Shown here piece by piece: positions 55,423 through 63,601 of a stretch of DNA of 64,000 nt. The translations under genes and the position numbers were made by a program. Source of the stretch: Nitrospirota bacterium (lineage in GTDB: Bacteria > Nitrospirota > Thermodesulfovibrionia > UBA6902); contig JACQZE010000006.1 of NCBI GenBank assembly GCA_016207885.1, positions 1 to 64,000 of the forward strand, given 5' to 3'. Every line of letters begins with the position of its first letter. Positions within the stretch are counted from its first letter, which is position 1. Under the pieces are notes generated by a model. The model saw only the letters and a list, made by a program, of their open reading frames with translations. It was not told where the DNA came from and ran no database searches.

Positions 55423-56640
55423 TTATTCCGCAAGTTCAAAAGCATCATGAAGCGTCTGAACCGCTGTGCCTATCTTGTCGATATCGATGATACAGGATAT
55501 CTTTATCTCGGATGTGCTTATCATCATTATGTTGATACCCTGCTTTGAAAGGACATCGAACATTTTTGCAGCCACGCCGATGTGCGACTGCATGCCTACT
55601 CCCACAATAGAGACCTTTGCGACATCGGCATTCATGGTCACACCCTTGGCTCCAAGCGCTTCAGAGACCTTCCCTGTCACATCAGACGCCTTTTTGCTGT
55701 CTGCCTTTGATACGGTAAAAGATATGTCGGTCGCCTGTGTCTCGGTGCTTACGTTCTGGACTATCATATCAATAACAATATTTGCGTCCGCAAGCGCTTT
55801 AAATACCTTTGCCGCTATGCCGGGCTTATCCGGCACGCCGAATATAGTCACCCGTGTCTGATTCTTGTCAGCTGTAACTCCTGATATTACTGTCTTCTCC
55901 ATATCTTTATCCTCCATTGTAACAAGGGTTCCCGGAATATTATTAAAGCTTGAGCGCACAACAAGAGGGACATTGAACTTCTTTGCAAACTCCACTGAGC
56001 GGTTATGAAGAACCTTTGCGCCGAGGCTTGCCATCTCAAGCATCTCATCGTAAGATATCTTCTCCAGCTTTCTCGCGTCTTTGACCAATCTCGGGTCAGT
56101 AGTATAGACACCGTCAACATCAGTGTATATCTCACACAGGTCCGCCTTGAGCGCGGCTGCTATCGCAACGGCAGTTGTATCAGAACCGCCCCTGCCTAAA
56201 GTGGTGACATCAGAAAATTCATTTATGCCCTGAAAACCCGCGACCACGGGAATGACCCCTTCACTAATGGCAGCTTCCAGCCTTCCCGCATCGATACTCT
56301 CTATCATCGCCTTTGTGTGGGAGCTGTCAGTCAGTATGCCGACCTGCCTGCCTGTAAAGCTCATTGAAGTAAATCCCAGCTCCTGTATCGCCATGGCTGT
56401 GAGCGCGCTTGTTATCCTCTCACCTGAGGAGAGGAGCAGGTCCATCTCTCTCTCAACAGGATAATCAGAGATCTCATGGGCGAACCTCTCAAGCTTGTCT
56501 GTCTCGCCTGCCATCGCAGATACAACAACAACGACCTGGTTCCCTTCCTTTGCAGTTGCAACCACCCTCTCTGCAACAGCCTTTATCCTCTCAGTGTTCG
56601 CAACGGATGTTCCCCCGTACTTCTGAACTATTAATGCCAA
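55423..56640 (-). CDS. lysC: Aspartate kinase
   Basis: A 405-residue kinase that phosphorylates aspartate, committing it to lysine, threonine and methionine synthesis. [63 protein letters not shown], and two C-terminal ACT domains ([45 protein letters not shown]). Feedback control by lysine/threonine through the ACT domains is expected. Overlaps apgM by 10 bp. Confidence 0.96.
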   Translation of the reverse strand: MALIVQKYGGTSVANTERIKAVAERVVATAKEGNQVVVVVSAMAGETDKLERFAHEISDYPVEREMDLLLSSGERITSALTAMAIQELGFTSMSFTGRQVGILTDSSHTKAMIESIDAGRLEAAISEGVIPVVAGFQGINEFSDVTTLGRGGSDTTAVAIAAALKADLCEIYTDVDGVYTTDPRLVKDARKLEKISYDEMLEMASLGAKVLHNRSVEFAKKFNVPLVVRSSFNNIPGTLVTMEDKDMEKTVISGVTADKNQTRVTIFGVPDKPGIAAKVFKALADANIVIDMIVQNVSTETQATDISFTVSKADSKKASDVTGKVSEALGAKGVTMNADVAKVSIVGVGMQSHIGVAAKMFDVLSKQGINIMMISTSEIKISCIIDIDKIGTAVQTLHDAFELAE

Positions 56641-57857
56641 TCCCCACCTCCGATAAAATGATCCATAAGCGTGTATCCTTTATCAATATTTAAAATATTT
56701 TTCAATCCGCAGATCTTTTCAGAGAACGCCTTTACCCTCGCGCCTGAAGAAACATCATTGTCACTTCTGTATATTACGAACGGCACAGGCTCATCAGAAT
56801 GTGTTCTTATACTGATAGGGGTCGGGTGGTCAGGCAGCAGAAGGATGCTGTAGTCTTTAAACCTCTTCATGCCTTTAATGATATTCCCGACAACCCGCGA
56901 ATCGAAATCCTCTATAGCCTGTATCTTCGCATTCATGTCGCCGTTATGCCCAGCCTCATCAGGCGCCTCAACATGCAGGTAGACAAAGTCAACGCTCTTC
57001 AATACCTTTAACGCAGCCCTCGCCTTGCCCTCATAATTCGTATCAAGATAACCTGTCGCGCCCCTGACATTCAGAATATCAAAGCCCGCAAGCTTGCCTA
57101 AACCCTTTGTAAGATCCACCGCTGATATCATCGCGCCCTTCAGACCGAATTTAGATTTGAATGCCGGAAGCGGGATCTGCTTGCCCTGTCCCCAGAACCA
57201 GATGCTGTTTGCAGGAGACAGCCCCTTCTTTATCCTGGCAAGATTGACAGGATGCGACATAAGGATATCTGTCGAATCTCCAATGAGATCTTTAATTACT
57301 TTACTGCCGTCGCCTTTCGGAAGATGTCCTGAGACATTCTTCCCTGTAATATCATGAGGAGGCGTGCAATTTATTTTGTCTTTGCCGTTCTTCCATATCA
57401 TGAGATGCCTATAGCTCATGCCGGGATAGAATTTAATATCCTTGCTCCCGAGCTTTTTGTTTATATCCTGTATAAGAAGCGTTGCCTCTTTTGTTGAGAT
57501 ATGGCCTGCGCTATAATCCTTCATCACAGATGATGAGCTGTTAATAGAATCAGACAAGGTGACAAGGTTGCACCTGAACGCCACATCCTTAGGCCCGAGA
57601 TTTATCCCTCTGTATGCAGCCTCAACAGGCGCCCTGCCGCTGTAATATTTCTTCGGGTCATATCCAAGTATGGATAAGTTAGCCACATCCGAGCCAGGCT
57701 CAAAACCCTTGGGCACTGTCCTGACCTTACCGGCCAAACCTTCAGAGGCAAGCTTGTCCATATTCGGAGTGCGCGCGTATTGAAGGCAGGTCTTGTTGCC
57801 AAGCTTCTTCAAAGGCCTTCCAGCCATGCCATCGCCTAATAGAATTATATATTTCAT
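56631..57857 (-). CDS. apgM: Archaeal-type cofactor-independent phosphoglycerate mutase-like enzyme
   Basis: A 408-residue alkaline-phosphatase-superfamily enzyme: [20 protein letters not shown] with the metal-binding [18 protein letters not shown], and [42 protein letters not shown] near the C-terminus. Named for phosphoglycerate mutase activity. Its overlap with lysC and closeness to cimA is a context shared by apgM-like genes in many anaerobes and raises an alternative role in the threonine branch, such as a homoserine kinase. Confidence 0.88.
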   Translation of the reverse strand: MKYIILLGDGMAGRPLKKLGNKTCLQYARTPNMDKLASEGLAGKVRTVPKGFEPGSDVANLSILGYDPKKYYSGRAPVEAAYRGINLGPKDVAFRCNLVTLSDSINSSSSVMKDYSAGHISTKEATLLIQDINKKLGSKDIKFYPGMSYRHLMIWKNGKDKINCTPPHDITGKNVSGHLPKGDGSKVIKDLIGDSTDILMSHPVNLARIKKGLSPANSIWFWGQGKQIPLPAFKSKFGLKGAMISAVDLTKGLGKLAGFDILNVRGATGYLDTNYEGKARAALKVLKSVDFVYLHVEAPDEAGHNGDMNAKIQAIEDFDSRVVGNIIKGMKRFKDYSILLLPDHPTPISIRTHSDEPVPFVIYRSDNDVSSGARVKAFSEKICGLKNILNIDKGYTLMDHFIGGGDWH

Positions 57858-57932
57858 CTTATATCCTTAAGTTTGAGTTTATATAATAATATATATACAG
57901 GAAATAATAAATTAGAAGGTCAGAGAATTATT

Positions 57933-57965
57933 CCCCTCTTTGACAAAGAGGGGTGAGGGGAGATT
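57933..57965. repeat. CCCCTCTT-type palindrome, solo copy
   Basis: CCCCTCTTT, loop GAC, AAAGAGGGG, then TGAGGGGAGATTTT. Same layout (hairpin plus a following G-tract) as the copies bracketing the DUF559 gene at 59159-59190 and 59614-59648. It lies in the 190-bp gap between apgM and the next minus-strand gene. Confidence 0.8.
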
Positions 57966-58047
57966 TTATAATTATTATATCTGACATGCTTCGTCAAGAG
58001 TAGTCCCTTTAAAGTACGTCTTTAAATATCCCATAGATGCTTTTTAT

Positions 58048-58398
58048 TTAGCTGTTACGAAAAGACTTTTCTGCCTCTTTCAGGACACTGACCGCTTCAT
58101 AGGATGACCTGCATGAGGTCAGCTTGATTATGATCGCATCAAGGGGATGGCCGACCTTAGACGACTTTTTATCCATGAACATTGATATCATCTTTGCATA
58201 AGAGTCTTTCCCGTCAGTCTTACCAGCGTTAAATTCCCATATCGTCTTGTAAGGGATGATGCCTGCCAGTAGTTTTATGACCTTAATGCTTGGCTCAGGC
58301 ACATTTGCTATGGATATGAGAATGCGCTCCCTGCTCCTGAACTTTATCTGGCAGAAACATACCTTGTCGGTGTTCTTGTATGCGATGACTTTTGTCAT
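58048..58398 (-). CDS. Hypothetical protein
   Basis: A 116-residue protein from the ATG at 58398 (MTKVIAYKNTDKVCFCQIKF); a longer frame reaches 58452. Soluble, basic, with a region SIANVPEPSIKVIKLLAGIIPYKTIWEFN that looks folded and a C-terminal helix. Family not recognised. No Shine-Dalgarno is evident, so the start is uncertain. It lies at the edge of the accessory patch between apgM and the DUF559 element. Confidence 0.5.
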   Translation of the reverse strand: MTKVIAYKNTDKVCFCQIKFRSRERILISIANVPEPSIKVIKLLAGIIPYKTIWEFNAGKTDGKDSYAKMISMFMDKKSSKVGHPLDAIIIKLTSCRSSYEAVSVLKEAEKSFRNS

Positions 58399-58493
58399 GA
58401 AGTATTTCAACAAAGGTGGGGAGGTTTTTTGAATGGGAGTGAATGGAGTCAAGGACTAACTATTAATAGTTAGTCTTAGCATGTTCAGCTTTT

Positions 58494-59024
58494 TTATGGA
58501 CTGTACAAAACATCTCTTTCCTTTATGACATAATCGCTTCCGTTCCAGTAAACTTGTTCCATCCAATCTGTGCCAGCTTGAAAAAGAATATCAATATATT
58601 GATTAACTCCTGCTATATAAAACACTTTTGCTTTAAATGGAAAATATTTGATTAAATGAAATTCATTCCCATCTTTTTCTAAAATCACGAGATAACTAAT
58701 ACCTTTTCCAGTATCAACACATGCCAAAATCGCATCTTCTTTACCATTTCCATTAACATCTCCATTAAAATAAGAAAACATCCCTTTATTTCGATATTCC
58801 TCTAAATTGCTTTGATAAATAAGCTCACCATTTCTTTTACCTATGCCATAGTCTTTAAATATTATGAGATCTTCCTCTGATGCTATTTTGATATTTTTCA
58901 ATTCAGGAGTCGTTACTTCTTTAAGTACCAGATTCCAATAGGTAATATCTTTTCCGGAATCGGCACAAGCATTACTGCCATAATAAAATATTAGTAACAA
59001 TAAAATTACTACCTTAAGTTTCAT
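58494..59024 (-). CDS. Exported FG-GAP-like/VCBS-like hypothetical protein
   Basis: A 176-residue protein from MKLKVVILLLLIFYYGSNACADS, a signal peptide. The mature part includes FNGDVNGNGKEDAILACVDTG, a calcium-binding FG-GAP-like Asp-rich loop, then beta strands YLVILEKDGNEFHLIKY. GAGG lies about 9 bp before the chosen ATG; a longer in-frame start at 59111 would run through a duplicated remnant sequence and is unlikely. Function unknown. Strongly AT-rich. Confidence 0.62.
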   Translation of the reverse strand: MKLKVVILLLLIFYYGSNACADSGKDITYWNLVLKEVTTPELKNIKIASEEDLIIFKDYGIGKRNGELIYQSNLEEYRNKGMFSYFNGDVNGNGKEDAILACVDTGKGISYLVILEKDGNEFHLIKYFPFKAKVFYIAGVNQYIDILFQAGTDWMEQVYWNGSDYVIKERDVLYSP

Positions 59025-59102
59025 AATATCAATCAAACCTCTATCAGAATTTTGAAAAAGTAATTTTAATACTATAGCTATCAATATGTATTGAGTCAAT
59101 AA

Positions 59103-59142
59103 ATTTATCACCTCTTCCTAAACCCAACTGTAGCGATAATCA
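59103..59142 (-). pseudogene. Remnant of the 3' end of the 59654-60046 membrane protein gene
   Basis: About 40 bp here match 59649-59688 at roughly 80-85 % by eye, 546 bp apart. On the minus strand the copy reads LIIATVGFRKR-stop, against LIIAAVGLRKR-stop in the intact gene. It is a duplicated gene end on the far side of the DUF559 element, consistent with a diverged long target-site duplication. Confidence 0.7.
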
Positions 59143-59154
59143 GTCCTATCTATT

Positions 59155-59190
59155 CATCCCCCCTCTTAGGCTAAGAGGGGGACAGGGGGA
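59155..59190. repeat. CCCCCTCTTA-type palindrome, left end
   Basis: Arms CCCCCTCTTAG (59159-59169) and CTAAGAGGGGG (59171-59181) around a single central base, followed by ACAGGGGGAG. The inner base pair differs from the right copy (G-C here, A-T there), a compensatory change that preserves the stem. Confidence 0.85.
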
Positions 59191-59223
59191 GTTACTTAAA
59201 TCAATTCATTAATAACCCCTACT

Positions 59224-59258
59224 AACCTCCCCTAAACTAAGAGAAGGAACTTCAGGAG
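59224..59258. repeat. Degenerate copy of the CCCCTCTTA palindrome
   Basis: AACCTCCCCTAAACTAAGAG followed by AAGGAACTTCAGGAG resembles the family with several changes (shortened left arm, interrupted G-tract). It abuts the stop codon of the DUF559 gene. Confidence 0.55.
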
Positions 59259-59612
59259 TTATATCATCTCCGCAATCTTGCTCATAACACTCTGTATATC
59301 AACCAAGACCTCATGGTTCCAGAACCGCATCACTATAATTTTATGAGCCTTAATGTATTCAGTCCGGGCCGCGTCATATTCTTTGTTATCAATTTGATTA
59401 TGCTGTCCGCCGTCCAGTTCTATAGCTAACTTCGCAGATGGTGAGTAGAAATCTAAAATGTAAGGCCCAATGCTATATTGACGTACAAATCTTAATCCTG
59501 AAAAGCGCTTGTTTCGTACCTGCTCCCAGAATGCCTTCTCAGCATCGGTCTGTCCGTGCCTTAAATCTCTTCGCCTCTGCTTCAGTATCGGATCATTCCG
59601 TAGAAAGCTCAT
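59259..59612 (-). CDS. DUF559 (Vsr/restriction-fold) endonuclease-like protein
   Basis: A 117-residue DUF559 protein. FLRNDPILKQRRRDLRHGQT, then AEKAFWEQVRNKRFSGLRFVRQ, and the nuclease-like core LDFYSPSAKLAIELDGGQH (D54, E65, D67, Q70, H71), ending with IIVMRFWNHEVL. The fold is related to the very-short-patch-repair endonuclease. Its Shine-Dalgarno-like G-tract (AAGGGGGCG, about 5 bp before the ATG) is supplied by the right-hand palindrome itself, so the gene is embedded in the repeat. Function of the family is unproven. Confidence 0.85.
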   Translation of the reverse strand: MSFLRNDPILKQRRRDLRHGQTDAEKAFWEQVRNKRFSGLRFVRQYSIGPYILDFYSPSAKLAIELDGGQHNQIDNKEYDAARTEYIKAHKIIVMRFWNHEVLVDIQSVMSKIAEMI

Positions 59613-59613
59613 A

Positions 59614-59648
59614 ACGCCCCCTTGCCCCCTCTTAACTTAAGAGGGGGG
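59614..59648. repeat. CCCCCTCTTA-type palindrome, right end (inverted)
   Basis: G-tract complement CGCCCCCTTG, then arms CCCCCTCTTAA (59625-59635) and TTAAGAGGGGG (59637-59647). The order is the reverse complement of the left-end copy. It directly precedes the DUF559 start codon. Confidence 0.85.
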
Positions 59649-59653
59649 ATTCA

Positions 59654-60046
59654 TCATCTCTTCCTTAAACCAACCGCAGCGATGATCAAAACGATCAACG
59701 GAGTCAGTGAAACAAGCCCAAGAAGTATTCTCCAAAGAATATCGGAAGTGTTTAACGCAAAAAAGGCAGTCCCTGCGCTCATGCCTAAGGCGAAGATAAT
59801 CCAGAGGAGAATCTTTATCAGGCAAAATAATCTCCATCCCCACCCTTCTGCATAACTAAGCTCATCAGCCACAAGAAGCATACCCATGAGTACACCGAGT
59901 GCGCCAATGGCTGTCCCGATGAGCAGACCGACATGCGGGCCGTCTGTCACCGGCACATGCTTGACAAAGGTTTGGAAGAATTCAGGGATGACAATGGCAG
60001 TGGAAATTCCGGCACAGAATATGGAAACCTGTCGCTCGATAAGCAT
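59654..60046 (-). CDS. Four-helix membrane protein, unknown function
   Basis: A 130-residue integral membrane protein with about four hydrophobic spans (VSIFCAGISTAIVIPEFF; VGLLIGTAIGALGVLMGMLL; FCLIKILLWIIFALGMSAGTAFFAL; LLGLVSLTPLIVLIIAAVG) and a basic C-terminus. No Shine-Dalgarno is evident for the ATG at 60046. Family not recognised. Its last codons are duplicated at 59103-59142 across the DUF559 element. Confidence 0.65.
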   Translation of the reverse strand: MLIERQVSIFCAGISTAIVIPEFFQTFVKHVPVTDGPHVGLLIGTAIGALGVLMGMLLVADELSYAEGWGWRLFCLIKILLWIIFALGMSAGTAFFALNTSDILWRILLGLVSLTPLIVLIIAAVGLRKR

Positions 60047-60165
60047 GATGAACTATCATAAACACGGGCTGTATCTTTTTCAAGAACTTTTTGCTTTATC
60101 TTTATCTCTGAGAAGTTTATAATTCATTAAGTGATTCCAATTTCTTGAAAAGGAGGTGGAGAAGC

Positions 60166-60249
60166 ATGGGAGACAAGGGTGGAAAGAAGGACAAAGAAAA
60201 AGCAGCAAAACAGACAAAAAGCAAAAACGAAGTTAAGAAGAAAAAATAG
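60166..60249 (+). CDS. 27-residue lysine-rich peptide (MGDKGGKKDKEK type)
   Basis: A very short open frame with an excellent ribosome site (AAGGAGGTGG ending about 8 bp before the ATG). The product begins MGDKGGKKDKEKAAKQ and is followed by more Lys-rich sequence; over half of it is charged and it is predicted to be disordered. Similar MGDKGGKK-starting peptides occur widely in proteobacteria, without known function. A good terminator hairpin follows 12 bp after the stop, supporting an independent transcript. Confidence 0.72.
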   Translation: MGDKGGKKDKEKAAKQTKSKNEVKKKK

Positions 60250-60260
60250 CTGATATATAA

Positions 60261-60307
60261 AATTGCCGCGAAGAATATTTAAATGTATTTCTTTTGCGGC
60301 AATTTTA
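60261..60307 (+). terminator. Rho-independent terminator of the lysine-rich peptide gene
   Basis: AATTGCCGC (60261-60269) pairs with GCGGCAATT (60296-60304) around an AT-rich loop, followed by TTATTT. It lies directly after the short peptide gene and before the next plus-strand gene. Confidence 0.7.
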
Positions 60308-60329
60308 TTTTTGAATGCAGAGGAATAAC

Positions 60330-60536
60330 ATGGGCAGCACGGCATATATACTTTGGGTTATTTTGTTCAGCTCGGTCGGCATAAGCTACATGGTATACGG
60401 AAGAAGGCAGCGAAAGGAAATAGCTTTCCTGTCCGGCCTTGCTCTATGTATCTTCCCGTATTTTGTCACTAATATCTTTCTTTTGATCCTTATCGGAATT
60501 GCCTGTATGGCGCTCCCATTTTTCATAAAGTTTTAG
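60330..60536 (+). CDS. Small two-helix membrane protein
   Basis: A 68-residue protein beginning MGSTAYILWVILFSSVGISYMVYGRRQRKE; AGAGG lies about 7 bp upstream, which favours 60330 over the ATG at 60315. Two transmembrane helices flank a basic loop (GRRQRKE), and the second reads IFPYFVTNIFLLILIGIACMALPF. Resembles a widespread family of short membrane proteins sometimes called amino-acid-transport-like, function unknown. Convergent with the DUF748 gene, 10 bp away. Confidence 0.75.
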   Translation: MGSTAYILWVILFSSVGISYMVYGRRQRKEIAFLSGLALCIFPYFVTNIFLLILIGIACMALPFFIKF

Positions 60537-60546
60537 AAAGAGAAGT

Positions 60547-63483
60547 TCACTTCAATCGAAAATCAACGCGGCTGTTCTTTACATTCTCCTTCTTTTCCGG
60601 CAGAAGATCCTTTGGCTCAATAAGAAATATCCTCTCGGCCTCGACCTTCTCTGACTTAAGCAGATGATCTTGTATAGCAAGCGCGCGCTGACCTGCTAAC
60701 AGGCGCAGGTCGCTCTCATTCACCTCTATATGTGTAAGCATGAGCTTCTCCATCTCAGGGACAGGCAGATCCTTTGCCATGCCAATGACATTCCTTGGTT
60801 TCGGAAACTTTTCATCTTTATATGCCTTCGTAAGGTACTTCTCATATTCATCAGACAGGATCGTCATATCATCAACCTGCACGGCCGTTTCACCTTTCTT
60901 GATCATATCCTTCAGCTTCTGGCTCTTGAGCTTTTTGTTGAATATATACTGCCTCAGCCCTTCCATATCATTCTCAGTATCAACATGTCCTTCTATCTCC
61001 ATCTTGATCGCCGGGCGTTCATATAGAGCCTTTATGACTGTATCAATCTTTTGAAGCGCCTGCTCGCTGAGCGCGTGACTGCCGTACTCGAATTCGACAT
61101 AACTCAGCTCATCCCCGCCTCCGAAGATAGCGCCGAGCAATGCAAAGGGCGAAGTCGCAGCCTTGACGATAAGATTGAGAAGTATCTTAATAACTATCCT
61201 GAAGACGCTGAATTCCGGATCATCAATAGAGCCTGAAACAGGGATGTCGAGATCAATCTCTCCTTTGCGGTTCTTAAGCAAAGCAATAGCAAGACGCACC
61301 GGAAGTTTTGTGGCATCCGGGCTTTCAACGCTGTCGCCGAATGTGAACTGGTCTATGAAGACTTTGTTCTGTGAGTCAAGCTTCTTCTTCACGATCAGGT
61401 ACTTCAGGTCAAGAGAAAGCTTGCCCTTCTGTATCGTATATCCGAGATATTTGCCTGAGTAAGGAGTGACAGGGCTGAGGTCCATATCCTTGAATGAGAC
61501 ATTCAGGTCGACAAAAAGGTCATCACTGAGCGGATTTATCTTGCCTGTGATCTCAAGAGGCGAGTAGTTCTCAAACTTGCCTTTAAGGTCGACCTCTCCT
61601 GCAGAATCTTCCTTTGAAGAAAAGCCTGAGATTCGGCCTCCGATCTCTGTCAGGTTAGCAGTATAGTTGGGCTTTACATAATGATCTGTAAAATTAATCG
61701 TACCGCCCTGAAGCGTAACCTTGCCGAACTTTACCGGAACCTTCTTTGCAGCAGGTGCAGCATCTTTAGTCCGTAGTTTCCCATCTTTCGGAACTTCGGA
61801 TTTCGAAACCGCTTCAGAAGTAGACGGCACAATTATCTTCTGAAGATTGAGCGTAGCGTCTTCATTGAATATAATGCGTGAATAAAAATCCGTGAGGGAT
61901 ATATCATTTACATTGATCGAAGGCGGTTCAAGCTTAACATCTATACCGCCAAAATAGAGCGACTTCCATTTCAGCAGATCCTCTGTATTTATTGAATCTA
62001 CTGAAGCAAAGTCAGTAATCATCGCCTTGCCTTTGTAAGATGCTGAAAGTCCCTTCACAGGCGAATACCCAACCAGAGCAGTTCCTGAGGCTGAAAGATT
62101 TCCGCTTGTGAGAAGTATAGCGATCTTATCAGCATAATATGGATGAAGTGAGGGGATATCCGCATTTTTAAGTTCAAATTTAACCTCAGCCGTGATCGGA
62201 GTTAAAGTGAAGACGCCAGATGCATTTAAACTCCCTTTCTTTGCAAGTTTTAGAGATAGTGCATCTATTGATGTCTTATTGCCGGGTTCGGTGCTGAATC
62301 CGCTCACTTTCATATCTATCTTTCCAATCTCAGTCTTATAGGAAGGCTTAGGCACAAGGTCTGTGAATGATACCGAGCAGTTGCTGATAGTAAACTCGTC
62401 AGTATCTAAGACAAATGAACTCTTAACCGGTGCCGTATCTTTTCGGCTGTTATCTTCAGGTATCAGTCCGAGGATGTTGATCTTATTGTCACTGCCGCGC
62501 ATCAAGGTCAATGAAGGCGAATCAGCAGCTATCCATGCAATATGGACCTTCCGTGAGAAGACGTCTGACCTGGCTATCTTTATATCAGCGCGAGGCATGC
62601 TGAAGATATGGTTTCCTGTCAGGTCATTTATCCTGATATTCTCAAGCGAGACTGTCCCTTCTAAACTGAGTGAAGGCTCACTTTCCGAATACTGAATATA
62701 TGACAGGCTGCTTTTTGCGTCAATTGATCCTGACGCCAGCTTAAAGTTCAACTCAAGCGGAACATAGTTGAGGTAGTAAGGGATATTCAAATCCTTCACA
62801 TCGATATCAAAAACAGTTTCAAGCGAATCCTTGTACGGTTTTGTTTTGCCGTTAAATACAAAAGGCGTGCCGTTCAAAGTCCCTGACAGAGACGGCTGGA
62901 CATATGTGTCAACAAAATAAGGCAGGTTTGAAAAGAAGGGGATCATCAGAGAAAGGTTCTTAACCGAGTGTTCTGTCATTTTTGGGTTGTCTATGAAATC
63001 TACCGCACCGCTCACTACCTGAATATTATTGAGGGAGAAACGCAGCGGTTGTTTATCAGCTGTTTTGTCTTCCGTTTTTGGCGGAGTAAGAAGATCAGAG
63101 AAATTATAGACTGTGCCTTCATTATGAACGATATGCGCATAAGGATTGGTCAGCCTTATTTCATCAACAATAAGGCCGCGCTTAAAGATAGAAACACCCT
63201 GGACATTAACAAAGAGATCGTCAAAAGAGATAAAGGCAGAGGAACCATCACTCTCTTTTATTTTGAATCCCTTTATCTCGGCAGTAAGCGCAAAAGGATT
63301 GATCTTTATATTTTCAATCGTAACTTCACGGTGGAGCTGCTCAGAGAGTTTTTTAACAGCGAACCATTTCAAGAGAGGCGGCGCGATGAAGAATCCGGCA
63401 ATTGTGAATATTATCAGGGATAAGACGATCCCGATTGCGATACGTTTTAATGTGAATGCCTTGAGGATGCTCTTCTTTTGCAT
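60547..63483 (-). CDS. DUF748 (AsmA-like) envelope protein
   Basis: A 978-residue protein. One N-terminal transmembrane helix (RIAIGIVLSLIIFTIAGFFIAPPLL) anchors long repeated beta-strand segments of AsmA/TamB-like type (FKDMDLSPVTPYSGKYLGYTIQKGKLSLDLKY is the DUF748 hallmark). The C-terminal about 150 residues look OmpA-like: FEYGSHALSEQALQKIDTVIKAL and IEGHVDTEND, then SRVDFRLK. Probably spans the periplasm and bridges lipid or peptidoglycan. Such proteins are proposed to carry phospholipids between membranes. Confidence 0.88.
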   Translation of the reverse strand: MQKKSILKAFTLKRIAIGIVLSLIIFTIAGFFIAPPLLKWFAVKKLSEQLHREVTIENIKINPFALTAEIKGFKIKESDGSSAFISFDDLFVNVQGVSIFKRGLIVDEIRLTNPYAHIVHNEGTVYNFSDLLTPPKTEDKTADKQPLRFSLNNIQVVSGAVDFIDNPKMTEHSVKNLSLMIPFFSNLPYFVDTYVQPSLSGTLNGTPFVFNGKTKPYKDSLETVFDIDVKDLNIPYYLNYVPLELNFKLASGSIDAKSSLSYIQYSESEPSLSLEGTVSLENIRINDLTGNHIFSMPRADIKIARSDVFSRKVHIAWIAADSPSLTLMRGSDNKINILGLIPEDNSRKDTAPVKSSFVLDTDEFTISNCSVSFTDLVPKPSYKTEIGKIDMKVSGFSTEPGNKTSIDALSLKLAKKGSLNASGVFTLTPITAEVKFELKNADIPSLHPYYADKIAILLTSGNLSASGTALVGYSPVKGLSASYKGKAMITDFASVDSINTEDLLKWKSLYFGGIDVKLEPPSINVNDISLTDFYSRIIFNEDATLNLQKIIVPSTSEAVSKSEVPKDGKLRTKDAAPAAKKVPVKFGKVTLQGGTINFTDHYVKPNYTANLTEIGGRISGFSSKEDSAGEVDLKGKFENYSPLEITGKINPLSDDLFVDLNVSFKDMDLSPVTPYSGKYLGYTIQKGKLSLDLKYLIVKKKLDSQNKVFIDQFTFGDSVESPDATKLPVRLAIALLKNRKGEIDLDIPVSGSIDDPEFSVFRIVIKILLNLIVKAATSPFALLGAIFGGGDELSYVEFEYGSHALSEQALQKIDTVIKALYERPAIKMEIEGHVDTENDMEGLRQYIFNKKLKSQKLKDMIKKGETAVQVDDMTILSDEYEKYLTKAYKDEKFPKPRNVIGMAKDLPVPEMEKLMLTHIEVNESDLRLLAGQRALAIQDHLLKSEKVEAERIFLIEPKDLLPEKKENVKNSRVDFRLK

Positions 63484-63601
63484 TATTAAGTATCCACTTC
63501 AGTTTCTTTTTAGATTATATGCCATTAAAAGGCAAAAGAATAGAGCGGTCAGATGCTCTATTCTTTGAAATTCTTATATGACTGATGTAGAGGAATGCAG
63601 A

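Larger units (their letters stand above)
59153..59648 (-). mobile_element. Putative palindrome-bracketed DUF559 element
   Basis: A segment of about 500 bp. Left end: palindrome 59159-59181 plus G-tract. Middle: DUF559 endonuclease gene, with a degenerate repeat copy at its 3' side. Right end: the same palindrome in opposite orientation (59625-59647). The segment is flanked by an approximately 40-bp diverged direct duplication (59103-59142 and 59649-59688). Mobility is an inference; no transposase is present. Confidence 0.5.

Noticed and set aside
59025-59111. N-terminal extension of the 58494-59024 protein
   Set aside because: It runs into the duplicated remnant of another gene, and the signal peptide begins at 59024.
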